From Parus major (taxonomy: Eukaryota > Chordata > Aves > Passeriformes > Paridae), in NCBI RefSeq assembly GCF_001522545.3, contig NC_031773.1, positions 20,201,386-20,265,385 on the forward strand: DNA of 64,000 nucleotides, in the 5' to 3' direction. Positions 49,656-63,825 of the stretch are shown here, piece by piece. A program made the position numbers and the translations under genes. Below the pieces are notes generated by a model. That model was not told the DNA's origin and searched no databases. It was given only the letters and a program-made list of their open reading frames with translations. Every line of letters begins with the position of its first letter. Position 1 is the first letter of the stretch.

Positions 49656-52600
49656 TCCCATTGGAGGGTGACTTTAAATACTTAGAGTTTACAAACAAAT
49701 AGGGTCTGGAGAAGGAGGCAGAAAGGTTGTGAAGTTTCCCCTTGTCACCAAAAAAGTCCGTATTTAAGGCTCCTGCTTTTATTTTTCCTCATCAATAGTA
49801 ACAATATATTTTTGTACCCAGGAGGTTTCAACTGATAGAAGTCAAGCATACTGAGGAAGATGATCAGGTCTTACAAGCTCTCTGAATGAGATGACTTGAG
49901 ACATCTGGAATACCTGGTGATACCACTAAATCACAACTGGAGTGAGAAAATTAAAGATTTTTTTTGTTTTTTAAGAAAAAAGTGCTAGACAGAGAAAATA
50001 TGGACCACCTTAATAGGCACTTCAAAGTGTTTCCTATCATTGTGAAACTTGATTAGTACAGATACTAGCCTGATCCTTGTCAGTGTAACATCTGTACAGC
50101 TTCAAGCCTGAAGCCATATTTTTTAAAATAAAATTTGATAGAAACAATAAGAAACAGGAAAAAAACTTTTATAACTGGACGCCAACACATTTTTACAATT
50201 ACCACAAACATCACTATGTTTGTGATATGTCCAGTTATCTGTTAGAGCCTTAGAAGGGGATACTAATGCAGAAGGTAAAAGCAAAATGTAAATGGCTATG
50301 CTGGTGCTATTTCCTATTTCTTTTATGTTCCATGTTATGTGATTGAGTCACACAGATATTTTCTCCCTTTCATATCACATGAATGGGTTTTTAGAACCTC
50401 ACACAGCCTGTGAAGGACAGCAATGTATTGACTTCTCTGACCTTTTACTTATTCTAGACTTTGATTGACTGATCTCCTCTGTTCTTGCAAAGTCGGCAGC
50501 TGCCAGAAAGAACCACAGCCTCAGACACTCAAATTACTGAATTTTGAAAAGGTGAAAGCAGCACAGCTTAGTTATGCTGTGATATCTCACAAGCCCATGT
50601 TGGGCATTGAAATTCAGATGTCTTGTTCTAGTGACAAAAGATAAGAGCAAGAACAGGAAGATGAGCAAGAACATCAAAAGAAGAAATATTCTTTAAATAA
50701 AGACTTTAACAAAACACTGTGATGGTACAAATTTAAACCTGCCTTGTTACAATAGTGTACTGACTGATCTCTCTTAGATCCAGAGTCAAAGTCTCACTTT
50801 TCAACACTATTTAACATTGGCATTTTGTGCAACTCTTGTATGAATACACACATTTATTAAGTCAATATCTACAAATTTCTAGGAATGCTCATTTAACAAA
50901 TAACACCTTTTAAACTAAGAATGGATTATTATGAGACTCATATAAATCCCTTATTCTGTTAAATATTCCATTTATTTATACTCCAAAGTAACAGAATGTT
51001 TTGAAATCACTGGAAATCTTCCTTTTCTTTGAAATATGTCAAGTTCCAAGTGTGATATTTGAGGCAGCACAACATCACTGTCCCTTACTTGGGATTCATC
51101 AGCAGAAGAATCTCCCCAGTTGCGAGACAACAAAAATTAGTCCATTCAAATGATCCCATTGGTATTTTTCAGATGGCAATCTGCAGTGTATTCCAGCATA
51201 ACATGCAAGACACAGGATTGTTTAAAAGTCTGAAGATGATATATAATCCACAACAAGGGAAAAACTCGCAGAAAGGTAGGAACACAGATGTCCAAAAAGA
51301 GACAAATGTTGTAGCATTCCAGTAAATCTAGAAAGATATTTTTTCATAACATTGGCAAGGAAGTCTGAACTATACTAACACTACAAATACATTAATAAAA
51401 CCCCCATAAATGTATGAGAAGGAGCAATAATCTTTAATCCAGCTTAAATCAGTTGGACTGGCACTGAGGTGTAGGAAGCAGGGAGAGATGCAATCATGGC
51501 AGTACTGTGACATTCTAAGTGGGACTTCTGCTGTCTGAATTAGGTTGTGTGTGAACTTCAGCTTAGTGTTGATATCTAGCAAGCACTACATAAAAGAAGG
51601 ACAATTAGCAGGTAGAGAGCTAAGCTTGAGAACACTTTTAATTTACATAAGTATATACTCAATCTTTTTCTGCCACCAATTACTGATTATTGTTAGGCAT
51701 CTCATAGATACTTATTTGCCTTCAGCTCCTCCATTCCCTACTCCTTTTCTAATGAAGGAAAGCTGCTAATTAAAAACACTGCTAGTTTGCAAGTCTCATT
51801 CTAGTATATGCTCTTCCTGCTCAAGTCCCCTAAGTAAAGAGTTTGGTCAGCAGTTGCTATTAAAAGCCAGAATGCCCCTGACATCTTCCAGGAAATAATT
51901 TTGATACAATACAGTATGAATGAAAAGTTCAGAAGTTATGACTGCTGCCACAAATTTTGCACATGTACAATATGTTCTGCTGAGGCTTGTGGCTAAATAT
52001 TTGAGGATCAAGTTGTTGAAGCAATACCTCCAAAGAATAAGCATGATCTTCTTGGACTGCTTTAATTAATGAAAGCAAAGCTGTGTGTGTTTGGTTGAGA
52101 AGAAGATAAAATAACATAGAAGCTACAGGATTTTACAGACTTCTTTACTGGTAAACTGAAGAAAGAAAGGTGAAGATCATTAAATAAATATTTTATAATA
52201 AATAAAATTCCTCATGCCATAATAAAACTTGGCTATCTTCTTACTGTACTTTTGACATCTGTGTTTATTTTGCATAAAATTATTCACAGTAGTACAATAA
52301 CTCACTGAACAATTAGGCTGAATAAGAGACATTTCCATGACAATATATCTAGGAGGAGTTTGAATGCTTTTTCTAATTGACTTTCAGTGAGTCTAAGGAA
52401 AAAAACTGGATGTGAGGAACTTGGGCCATGGATACCCTTTGGATCATACTTCAGCTGGGCTGTAGCCAAATATAACACAACAGCACTAAGATAAAAGTCA
52501 TCCTTCATTTCTATGAAAAACTGAAAATGGGTATACATAAGACAGTGTCAAGCAAATCAATGCTTACTTTATCCTTTGTTTTTGACTGCTGAAAGCTGGA

Positions 52601-55600
52601 GCTTGTTGAGCTACAAGATAGATAGTTTGAATACAGCTAAGGAAAGGAAACCACCAGTGTGGACAGTCAATAAGATGCATTTCTTTGTCTGCATTTCTTA
52701 TCTGACAGCTTAATTTTAGAGATTTTTTTCAAAGGCACTGGGGGTGGGTTTCAGCTATTAGAGGAAGAAACCTTTTCCTTACTTAGAGGTGTGTAGGATG
52801 CTTGAATTACCACTACAGTTTCTGAAGATCTTGTCAACATAGCCATGGCATGTAAGGAAACAGCTGCTCACTCAGAGAAAAGGCACTGCTAGGCACTAGG
52901 CACCACTTTTGGTCATCTGAGTCCTTTCACAGATTTCATTGCCTTTATTGTGGATAGACTTGACTCAGTTCCCTGCAGGTAGGCATCTAGGATAGGGTAT
53001 CCTGCCCAAACTCCAGCTGCTTCTACAGGAGCAAACAAACCTCCCACCTGAGTGTGGGCACTCTCACAGAGCCAAAGTTCTCCCCCGAGCTAGGGCACCT
53101 AAGCTTAGATGTGTGACACTGTGATGTGAACCCCAGCCCAGACAAAACATACTCTGAATTCTTCATGTCATAAACTGACCAGACAAAGACATGAACGGGC
53201 AGCATAATTTTAATTCTGCTGAGAAATAAACTGTTTTTTCTTATTAGAAGGCTAAGACCAAAAAACTATGTGAAAAATGCTGGGAAACAGCAGAGACTTC
53301 TACTGGAGGAGGTAAAGTTCTTCAATTGTTCAAATCCAGGTACTCAAGAAAAAATGAATAATTTATTGCAACCAAGGCTGAATTATACTGTCATTTATGT
53401 TTAATGTCTTTCATAGTAAAGGGCTCCTACATCAAAAGAAATGCATGCCTTACAATTGTAACACAATTACTTCTCTATAGGTACAATCTCAATCAAGTAG
53501 CATATAGGGTATTGCAATAAACCCTGAAAGAAGGCAAAGTTTGATAGAGGATGCCTGGATATACTCTTATTTTCATCAAAATTGTGCTTTAAGGATGAAT
53601 TTTTAAATAGAGGCAATTGAATAACTCTAGTAACTGCACAAGACACAGTGATTTGAAATGTCAATCAGGTAATTTCACATACAAATGCAGAGTTCAGCTC
53701 TATTTGCATATGTATAAGTTGCTTTCCCTGCATAGCTGTGGAGAGTGAACAGCACCATGAATAAACATTTGTAGGCACTTTCAAAAAACACTTCAGCCTT
53801 GTTGTCTATCACTTGAAAATTGTCTTTAAAGGCTCATGCAGTTTTTCAAGAGTCAGTGGCCTTTTCCCTCACCGTGTGGCATTTATTACAATTTTTCCAT
53901 GGTTCTTGGACCTCAGCAGAGCCATATGTTCTGGTCATTATTAAAGTAAACATAGCTTAAATCTAGGTTTTTATTTATTTTTTTTTCTTAATGCAAATAG
54001 GTAGACACAGTCCTGAAGCAATCACAGGTGCAAATATCTCCAGGAAACCACATAATTCCCAAGAAATCAGACTAACACCCAGGTTCTGATTATCCTCCTC
54101 TTAATTTTCCCGTCATTTGTCCACCCGCCATTTATTCAGTGGAAAGGAATAAAAATTGGTACCCCCATAAAAAAGAAGGATTTTTCTTCCCTCTTTGTAT
54201 AGTTAGTGTCAGAAGGTTTTGTGTCTGAAATAGTCATAAGAGATTAAATAAAGTTTAGAACCAGAAATATTTGATTTTCTTGTATGCGTAAAAAATGAAA
54301 CCATATGAATATTTACTGGTTGTGTGAGATAATAAACTGGTAAATAGTAAGTTAATTCATGATTTTTTTCAGAATCAGATTTTCAAGCCTACACAAATAA
54401 AAAATAAATGTGTATCTTAAAGCATATATCACAATCCTTAAATCTAGGAGCCAATTTACATAGACCTTCAAAATCCCCATGAAAAAAGATTAGGTGCAAT
54501 AATGAGGGTGGTCAATTAAGAACACAGACAATTGTTCATATTTATTTTTAGTTTTATATTTGTCAAATTAAGTTTTTTGTTAATGTTTGGAAAATGTGTG
54601 AAAAATTGAATAGGTTTCATCACAGGATTTCTCAAAATTCAGATGCATTTTTACTATTTATATTTTCTTGAGAGCTTTAGAATTCTCCTGCAGTGAATAG
54701 CTTTTGCTGACTTTATATTATAATTTGTTAATTTACTTTTTCCACAAAGAATCTAAAAAATATAAAAAGAAGTGCCTACAGTAGCAACTGAAAAAGCTAA
54801 ACAAAATACAATAGGAGACACTTTCCTGCATAAACCAATATATCACAAGAGGGTGATATAGAAAATTCACACTTAGGTATATATTTCAACAGCCACAGTT
54901 CATGTTTCTTTTCCAGATATACTCTATTTTTTTCAGGAAGACATTTCACATGCATGATTACTTATTAAGGAAGAAATTTAAATGTCTCTTCAGTGACCTT
55001 CATCTTCTCCTCTACTTCTCTATATTGAATGTGATCTTTAAATGTGATCTTCTTTCTATCTGCAGTATTACACTTATTTCCTTGGTTGTGTGTGAATTAT
55101 GGAATCAAGAGGGTGAAGACAGTTCCTTCTATTATCCAAAGTTCCATCCAGCCTCTATGCAGAAAGCTTCATCAAATTCTGTGCCAAACCCAAGCTTTTG
55201 CAACAGCCCACAAATTCAGGCTCGGCTTAGATTAACTAGAAGTTAAAGTGTTCAGTTGAACATGTAAATGAGTAATATACTGAGCAAAACAATCATATGG
55301 AAATCTTTTGAGATTTCTTTCTGCTTTTGAGACAAAACACCACGCATGCTTTGTTTGGGACAAACCCTTTGGCTGGAAGAATCCATCCGCTTTTGTCCAT
55401 GGTAAATGAATTGTTAAAGATAAGGGTGGCTCTCTTTTGATGGAAGATTTTCCCTACTATCTATTTACAATCCCTTCCAAATTTAAAACTGCCTTTTATA
55501 GGTAAGTTTTGTGACTATTAAAAAGCCAGGCTTAGAGTCCAGTTTTCTTGTAGATATAGGGGAAAAATATTGGTGAAAGTATCCTCTTTTTCAAACAGCC

Positions 55601-56273
55601 TCAGCTGCTGATATTCATATGGCATACATTTAATACCTTCCCATCATTGTGCTTCCAAAGCAGAAACAGCATAATAGTGTCTTGAACCTTCTGAACCTCT
55701 CTTTTTCTCCTTCTTGGCAAGCTGCCTGGCAAGCTTTGTCAGAAGTGGTTTATACAGTAAATCCCACCAACCTTTGTCCCCTGCACACACTGAGAGACAT
55801 TGTCTGTGTGTCTGCTGGTCAATAGGTGTACCTGAGTCACATCTTTGGCACCAACATGAGGCAGAGACTGTCACAGCTTCATACTTTCAAACTGTACTCT
55901 CTAAAACCAAATGGCTTCACTCACCAGCTCTTTGGGGAATGGTTCCTGACCTGTTACAACTTCCTGAGACATGTCTGAGAAAGAGTGAGCAGATAAACAA
56001 AAACCATACCAGGAACCTATCCAGCCACTTGGAGATGGTGGCAGGCCCATGTGTGGTGTTTCTTGCCTGTGATTAATTTGGTAGCATAGATGTTCGGAGC
56101 TTAATATTCCCAGCAATGCCATAGAATTTGTTTTCCTCTTTGATATATTTCTAATTATTCTTTTAATCCAAAATATGATACATGAAGTTTTTTAACCGCT
56201 CTCCTCTGTAGCTACTTTGTGGGAAAATGGAAAGTAACATAGTGAGAAGAGTGTGTTATAATTGCTTTGACAA

Positions 56274-56312
56274 AGAATCACAGAACCATAGAATCACTGA
56301 TTAACACCTAAA
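56274..56312 (-). mobile_element. Possible extreme 3' tip of a CR1 element
   Basis: AATCACAGAACCATAGAATCACTG resembles the complement of the octamer repeats at a CR1 3' end. Only some 25-30 bp fit, and the sequence that should follow (GGTTTGGGTTGGAAGGGACC) is absent, so this may be chance. Confidence 0.35.
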
Positions 56313-58378
56313 TGCTCAGGACATGATACAAATGCAGAACAAAAGAGAGGGCTCAGTCCCCTGGGTACCTTCAATAAAAAAATCTGGTAGCCATCTTTTA
56401 AAACATTATAAGGAGCACCATATCAATAAATTATCTCTACAGTGCTCTGCATCAGTGCCTCTCAAGGATGACTGAAGGGCTCAGGAGGGTATCAGAAAAC
56501 AGATCATGAAAACAGAAAAAAACACAGCAACCTTACCCAAGCAAGCAATGAATGAAATGTGAAAAAATAAATTAAATAAAATGAAAATGCAATTAAACTC
56601 ATATTTGGGCAGTAAACGAGAACCATGGTGGTAACAACTGTGAGATACTCAGACAAGGAGACCATCATTCAGGTTTACTCTAGGATCATTCAGGATGTGT
56701 ACAAGCATTAACATCTCTTGCATGCTGTGAAAGATTAAACTGTGGTACCTAAGCAGCTGTTTCCTACTGAAAATCTTAAGGGTCAAGGTGAGTGACAGTC
56801 TGCTAAACTATATCATGTACATGAGATCTTATTCCAGAGAATTAATACACACATACAACAGTGCTGGACAGCTCTGTTCAGAGACACTGGCCAGGCTTCC
56901 AGAAACACCTCTGCTGCACCATCTCAGAAATCTATCTCACACATTATCTTGCAGAGGAGACATATATCAACACCCTTTGAAAATCTACCAGTCTGTGACC
57001 AGTTTGACCTTCAATGGATATGTTCTCTTCTGCTTCTTACCCAGACAGAGGCCTCTGACAAATATCTTTGAGGAACTTCAGGCGCAGGAAGTTTTACATG
57101 CCTCTGTATTTTGTGAAGTGTTATCTCTGAGTCACATTCCCAGCTTCAAATATTCCCAAATTCAAAATGAAAAATAAAGATAAAATAAAGTCACTGAATC
57201 TGCTGCCAGTAAATACACATGCAATAGAAAAGGAACTTCATGGACTTTATTTTCCTGCAGGCATGGAGCAATTGTATTGTTCATTAGATTTCCTGAGAGC
57301 ATAATTTTCTCTCCTGTTTGCTGTGTTCATCTATCATGCTAACTGTGGCTTGGAGAAACATAAAGAAAAATATTATACTAGTCACGATCAGTTAGTGCTG
57401 AGAGGGAAAGTTCTTTTGTGAAGACTTAGAAATAAAAGGAGATTTCAGTGCCAGTCTTGGATATCATTAACTAAAAAAAAAATATATCATATATTAATAT
57501 CTTCTTTTCTGTCAGTTAAGCAGACATCTGTAGTGAGTGAATGGCAATTTTTCCTTTGGTTAAGTATTTTTTAAGTATAAAAGCTATTTACTTTACATCT
57601 GTTCCAGAAAGAGGTGAAAACAGAAAATCTCTATTTAGTTTAGTTTAGAACAGCAGAGGGAGGAAGGAAAGGTTTAAGATTCCTAAAGAAGTAAAGATAT
57701 ATCAAGGAAATACAAAACTACTAACCCATTGTTACTCTTATTCCCTCTGAAAAAGAAATAATTTGAATTATTGAGAGTGACAAAAAAATTTATGTTTAGA
57801 ACAGAAACCTTATCTTTTTTCTGTAAGGTAAGGAACTTAAATAGTGTCATGGACTGGCAGATATCAAACTACTTTATCAGTTAGATTTTACTCTTCTTTT
57901 AAAGCCTCAGGATGGTATTCAAGTTACCTGGGTTTCAATGGCTATCCTGTAGGCTTGCAAGGGAGTCACTGAGGTCTCTAAAATCAGTGGAGAGAATTGC
58001 ATTTACTGGTCTAAGTCAGTGCTTTACAGAAATAACTGGTGATTCAGCACTTTGGATTTGGTTGGAGACTTTGTTAACTCCTAGCAGCTGGCAGTTTCTT
58101 TGCTGATTTGTTCCTGCATTTCTGCAGTCCGTATCAGGGCATTGTTGCCTTGAAAGAATTAAGATGTCTTTCCCCTACTCATATGTGATGCAGTGACCGT
58201 GATGAATAAAGAGTCTTCTTTTTATGAAGACTTATTGCCTTTTAGACAGCCTGTCTATAAAGTACATCTCTATATTAACCTTGCAATGCAGCCAAAGTAC
58301 AGCAAATGCAATTATGGTTTGATATTCAATAATATAAGAAAGGCATTTTAATGCTGTTCAAGAATATAAAAAAGTATT

Positions 58379-58400
58379 AAAAAAAAAAAAAAAAAAAAAA
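58379..58400. repeat. Run of 22 A
   Basis: Pure A tract preceded by A-rich sequence (AATATAAAAAAGTATT). No upstream sequence recognisable as a retroposed transcript was seen. Confidence 0.95.
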
Positions 58401-61400
58401 GGAGATTGCAATGCTACATTTTCCAGTTATTGATTTGTGGACTTTAATGTGCTTATTGTTTAGCACTGTTTTTTTCTTAATTATTTCCCTAGCTGAGGCA
58501 GTTCTATTCAGGTATCCAATAGATGTGATCTCATTTGTAGGGACAAAATTTGTTTGGTATCTTTCTGACCTGCAGATCAGCAGCCTCTTACACTAAGCTG
58601 TTAGCAGCTACACAGCTCTCCTTTTTGCATGCCTGTCAAAGACTTGCCTTTTCTTCTAGCACAGCTTAAGGCAGCATGTGAGGCAACATGCTTGACAGGA
58701 ATTATGCTGGCCTGTGGGGCTCTTTCACTTTTGTTTTCCAGTTTTTTTGGCAGGTTGTGGTAACCCTGGCAACCACCTTACTCCATTGTTAGTGCCCATG
58801 TAGAGCAGGCTGGTGCACGTGCCTAAGGGATGTTAAATGCTGTGAAAGGGTGCATGAAAACACTGCCTTGGATTCTCTCTCCTGCCTTTTATTGTCCAAG
58901 GGAACTGCAGAAGTTTGGCAGCAAAACATTCCTCATTTAACAAGGGGAAGTCCTTTCACTTCCTAGTCAATGAAACACAAAATGAAGCTCAAGGATTTTG
59001 TAGTTTCATTTGAGACAAGTTGTTTGCATAAATTTTTACCCCACTGCAGAAAGCTACATGGCAGCAGTGCCCATCCTTAATCACTGAAATTATCCTGTTC
59101 AAGAAGTTGTATCATTGACAGTGCTAGCAAGCATGGTTATTGCTCTCCCATTTCAGGATTCTTTGAGGTAATTTACCTCTCTCTGCCCAGATAGGTCATA
59201 TTAGGGGAAGGGGCATTGCTGACACTGCAGACCTATGGGTCCTTCCAGTAACTTGGAGAACCAAGGGAACTGGAGGAGGGGAGGCAGAGGGCAAAACTGC
59301 TATGAGTTTTGTTATTAGTATTATATGTTTGGAGAATAATGGCTTCATTGTGCATGTCATTTTCTATCTATGAGTCTGTTTGGAAAAGGATTCCATGACT
59401 CATAGCTCTGTCTTCCTTCACAACAACAAATGCAATACAGAACAAAACGGGACAGTTTTCTTTAGTGGTGGGGAACTGGACAGACCAGGAAGGACTAAGG
59501 GCAGAAACAAGGTTTTGTTTCCCCTTACAGCATGTGTGGGTAAGACTGTCCATCCTCAGAAAACTCCATTAATTGTGTGTGGCTACAGCAACCCATCTCC
59601 AAGAAACAAAACTGTATCTTACCAAGAGACAACAATATACTGTTGTATTATGAGAGTATGGATGTTTGTATGTACTTGGGGAGTAACTACGGTATTTATG
59701 GTCATGGTTTCATTGCTCTTCCTTAATAGGATGGCAGTATATTGAAAATGGGATATCTATTTTTTTTTTTCCTTTTTTCCTCATTAACTTTCCCAAACTA
59801 CATATTTTCTATATTTTGAATCTTAAATTGTTTTGAGCTCTTGACTGCTTCACTATGTTTTACTTATGTGATTACCATGGTGGTTTTGAGCTCTTTTTTG
59901 ACTAAACAGGTTATTTACAACAGGTAATTTAATCTAATTTAAGTTTAAGGTCTCTACAGTGCATTACGCATAATTGACAACTCTTAAAACAGACATGCCA
60001 TCAGAGGCAGCACGAGGTTCACTAAAGCATGACAACTGTATCTGGTGACTGATTTTTTAATACAGAAATTCAAGACTTGTGAGATACAGAACCAGATGCA
60101 TCTCAGAGGGAGAAGTTCTGATGTGTGCTCAACAGCAAATCCACATTTGCTGTGATAAATAGTGAACAACTTATTTCTATAACTGATTTCACTGGGATAG
60201 GCATGGCTGCTTTCTGAAAATAAGACAAGTTTCATCTTCTAAGAATGTAATTTTGTGCACTAATAAAGCCCAGTAGGGGCTCCAGACCTGCCTTGCCCAA
60301 CAGGGATAGCAGGTGAGACAGGTAGAAACAAATGTTTAACAGGATTTCTGAACATACAAAAAAAAATGATGGTGCTGTTGCTACTCCAGTTTAGGGAGTG
60401 TATCAATCTTGTCAGACTAGAGTGAGTCTACTGGTGCACAGAGGGAAAGCAGAACAGTGATCCTGCCTGCTGGAGGGTCATGGCAGCAGGGAACAAGGCA
60501 GTAAGAAAGCATATTTTCTTCATGGACTGCTTGAAAGACTGGAGGATCAGGCATATAATAAACCCTAAAACTATATATTCAAATTGTGAGCATGCTTAAA
60601 GCGAGTCTTTAGAATATGTCTGCAGCGATAAGCAAACAACCAAATAAAAATGGTGAAAAAACCCCAACAAATTAAAATCTTTCTCAAATTAAAATAAATT
60701 TAGCACTTACAGGTTTGCACTTCCACCCATATTTTCTCTTCTTGCTATCCCTGAAAAGTATGGAGTGTGGGCATTTTAGAAGCTCTCTGTGGTTTGCTTT
60801 TCAATTCTACTGTGGCTTACTCTGGAAATAGCTGTTCCAGTGCTGATCATTCAATCCAACTTACATGGGAGTCCTATTAAAGTCAATGCCAGATCTCTGG
60901 ACAGAATACCTTTTAATGCTTTTCTTACACTCCTAACTGCATGAGTCAAAAAGTCACAGAATTTTAGCCAGGTTCTTATTTTGATTCTAATAGAGTAGAT
61001 GATCTCAGTGCTAATGTAAAACTATGCTACTTCGATTAAAAGAAGGTAAAAAAATCCCAGCAGGAGACTCTTTTGGTTTGGTGCAAAAGGTTGGGAAGGT
61101 GTGGGTGAAGCTAAAGCCTGACAGGCTGTAGTCAGTCACACGTGCTGTCCTAAGAAGTGTCTTGTACTAGCACTGATATGGAGAGGCTACAGGCCTGGCT
61201 GGACCACAAAACATCTTTTGTTTCGACTAGTGAAAGTTAAAAAGATAAACATTTATAAGTCTCAGTTATCAAGTCTAGAATTTACAGCTTTTGTGTCTTC
61301 TCATGCCCTTAGATTTTCTCTGGAAAAGTGGTGTGGGCAGGTTCTGAACCATTGTTTGAAAGGATTGTGAGTCACACACAGAAAGGACAGCAACCAAAGC

Positions 61401-63779
61401 AGTCATTGAAATACCTGTTGCATGGAATAATAGAGTACTGCAACACTTTCTTTGTCAAGAAATTTCAGGACAAAACAAATTACCTTAGCAGACATTGATT
61501 ATGACTCGTTTTGTGGGGATTTTTCTCCAATCCTCATCCCTACAAAATGGAGTAATGAAATTATAATTGAATTAAAAAAATAAAAAGATTGTCTGATTTA
61601 TCAATCTAATGTACGTCATTTCTACACTTATATGTCTAATCCCTGCATCACAAAACCCTTAGAAATACACTGGCAACCCTTGTTCAAAGGAAGAGTTTTC
61701 CAGTGATTGTGGTACATGGCTAGAGAAGTGCAAGCAATCAAGGAACTGCAGAGATGCATGGACAGTATTTGGAAATGATAATTTGAGAGTAGTCTTGGAT
61801 GCCTCTGATGATTAACTTTTAGAGAACTATGTACAGGGCTTGACCAGACATGTCTGATCCAGAAAACAATGCAAGAAGGTCCAAATGTACAATGCTCAAA
61901 AACCCACAAGAACCTTGTTACATTATGGGCTGAATAAAGAAATTTCTTAATTCTGTGGTTTGGAGTTTTCATAGACTCCAGATCATTTAATGCTTTCCTG
62001 TGTAATCTCCAGATCAGAAAGGTAGTTGAAGAAAATATAGTGAATAAAATATTTAATCAGATGAAATTATCAAATAGAAAGTTTTTGAAGAGAGTTAGTC
62101 TCTTATTCTGACTTTGCTCACATGTCGATGACAACTGTTCACAAGCACCTCATATGTACCAATAGTTCAAAAATGCCTGCAAATCTTAACCAGCAAAAAT
62201 GAGCTCACTCTTCTAAAATATTGCTTGTATCAGGGTGAAGGTCAAGACACTGGTGGGTTTTATAACCTCCTACTTTAGGAGGCTGTTGTCTTCCCTAGAA
62301 TGGAAATTCATGTGTTTCATTGAGAAACAAGGTGAAGTGTAAGAATGATCATCTGAATTTCATATATGCATATAGCAAATCTTTTTGAGCACTCTTTTCT
62401 GTAAACCATTGCTTGCTAAAATTTTGATATGTAGCATAGTTATATGGCCTTATTTTTTATGTTTTTTGGGGTTTTTTTATGGCATGAACAAAGGTGGACA
62501 GAATTATAATTTCTGCTTTGGAAACCTGCCCAAAAAAAGCTACATCATTATAACCATAGTGGACAAAAACTGTCAACCTTTTGCCCCATTTCAATCATAA
62601 TGTGACTGAACTATATCAGAACATAATAACAAATATTTTCTGTGAAAATAGACTGTTACCAGAAAAATATTATAATGAATATTTTTCTTAGAATTCTCTG
62701 TCAAACTTTGAATAGAGTTTAGTAAAATCTTGCCAGTGAAACAATGTTTTTTTTCTTTTTTAAGTGACAGTGAAAGAAAGCATGCACAAGAGATATAATT
62801 TTTGCAGTATCAACACAGTGATAAATACCATAGCTGTCAAGAATTTGGATGTTTCATGTGACATTTTTACACACACAAACATCAGTTGTCTTCTTATCCT
62901 CTTTCATACTTAGCATTCAGGACCTTTAATTTCCCAAGCTTGCTTACAACATTCGGAATTTATTAAAGCTTCACTGCCCTGGAGAATGGTGTTTAAATAG
63001 TGTATCTCAGGGCACTGCAATACATTGATCTTCATTGTCCCCAGCTCCTCCCAGCTGCTCACGATGGGCAGATTCTCCTAGATTAGTTAAAGGCAATGGC
63101 TCTTATCTCTTGATAGTTGTAAATGCCCTTTTTGTTTTGTTTGTTTCCTTTTCTGGTGCAAACTGGAGCAATGGAGGAACAAACCTGTGAAGGGGGAGGT
63201 GGCATGAAGGGGAGGGGATAATGAGGTTTTAGGATAGAGTAAACCTCCTGGTTTGAAATTTGAAAACAATTTACAAATTTAGAATGCAATACATTTTAGA
63301 AATACAAACTGAGTTTGAAATACGAACGCATGCTGTGGTATTTACAGTCATAGACAGCTGCCTTAACTACCTGTTTTGGTAAAGTACATGAGGCCATTCT
63401 AGTTACTTGTCCTAGTCAGAGAAAATCTCTGGGTGACTGAGAGGTCACAGTCATGTCTTCCTGCATCAGATAGTGTATTCCTGCCTTTTAAAACACTTCC
63501 TATTGCCCAAGTCAAAAGAATTATTTCCTGGTGCATTAGATGCAGCATGGTTCACTCAAGTCTGGTATTGCTAGCTAGTCTATCACCTGAATAATAGGGC
63601 AAGTATGGGCATTAAGTCTTCAAATATTGTCAGAAAACAAAAACATGGAAATTGGTAAAGGAATGTTGTTTTGTTCTGTATTTCCCTCTCTATAGAAATA
63701 AAGGAAGAGATTTTCAGGTACACAAAGGGAACTAGGTATCCAAAGCACTAGATTTTTATAGGAGGCAAATGCTTAACTG

Positions 63780-63781
<2 letters not shown>

Positions 63782-63825
<44 letters not shown>
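63782..63825. repeat. Run of 44 T
   Basis: An uninterrupted poly-T tract, the longest homopolymer of the window. It may be a simple homopolymer expansion or the complement of a poly-A tail. On the minus strand, the bases just before the A run read TTTATAAAGG, with no AATAAA signal close by, so a retrocopy is not supported. Its exact length could also be a sequencing or assembly artefact. Confidence 0.9.

Noticed and set aside
56788..57177. 129-codon frame
   Set aside because: No recognisable domain or homology, no splice or initiation context, and a length expected by chance in this much sequence.
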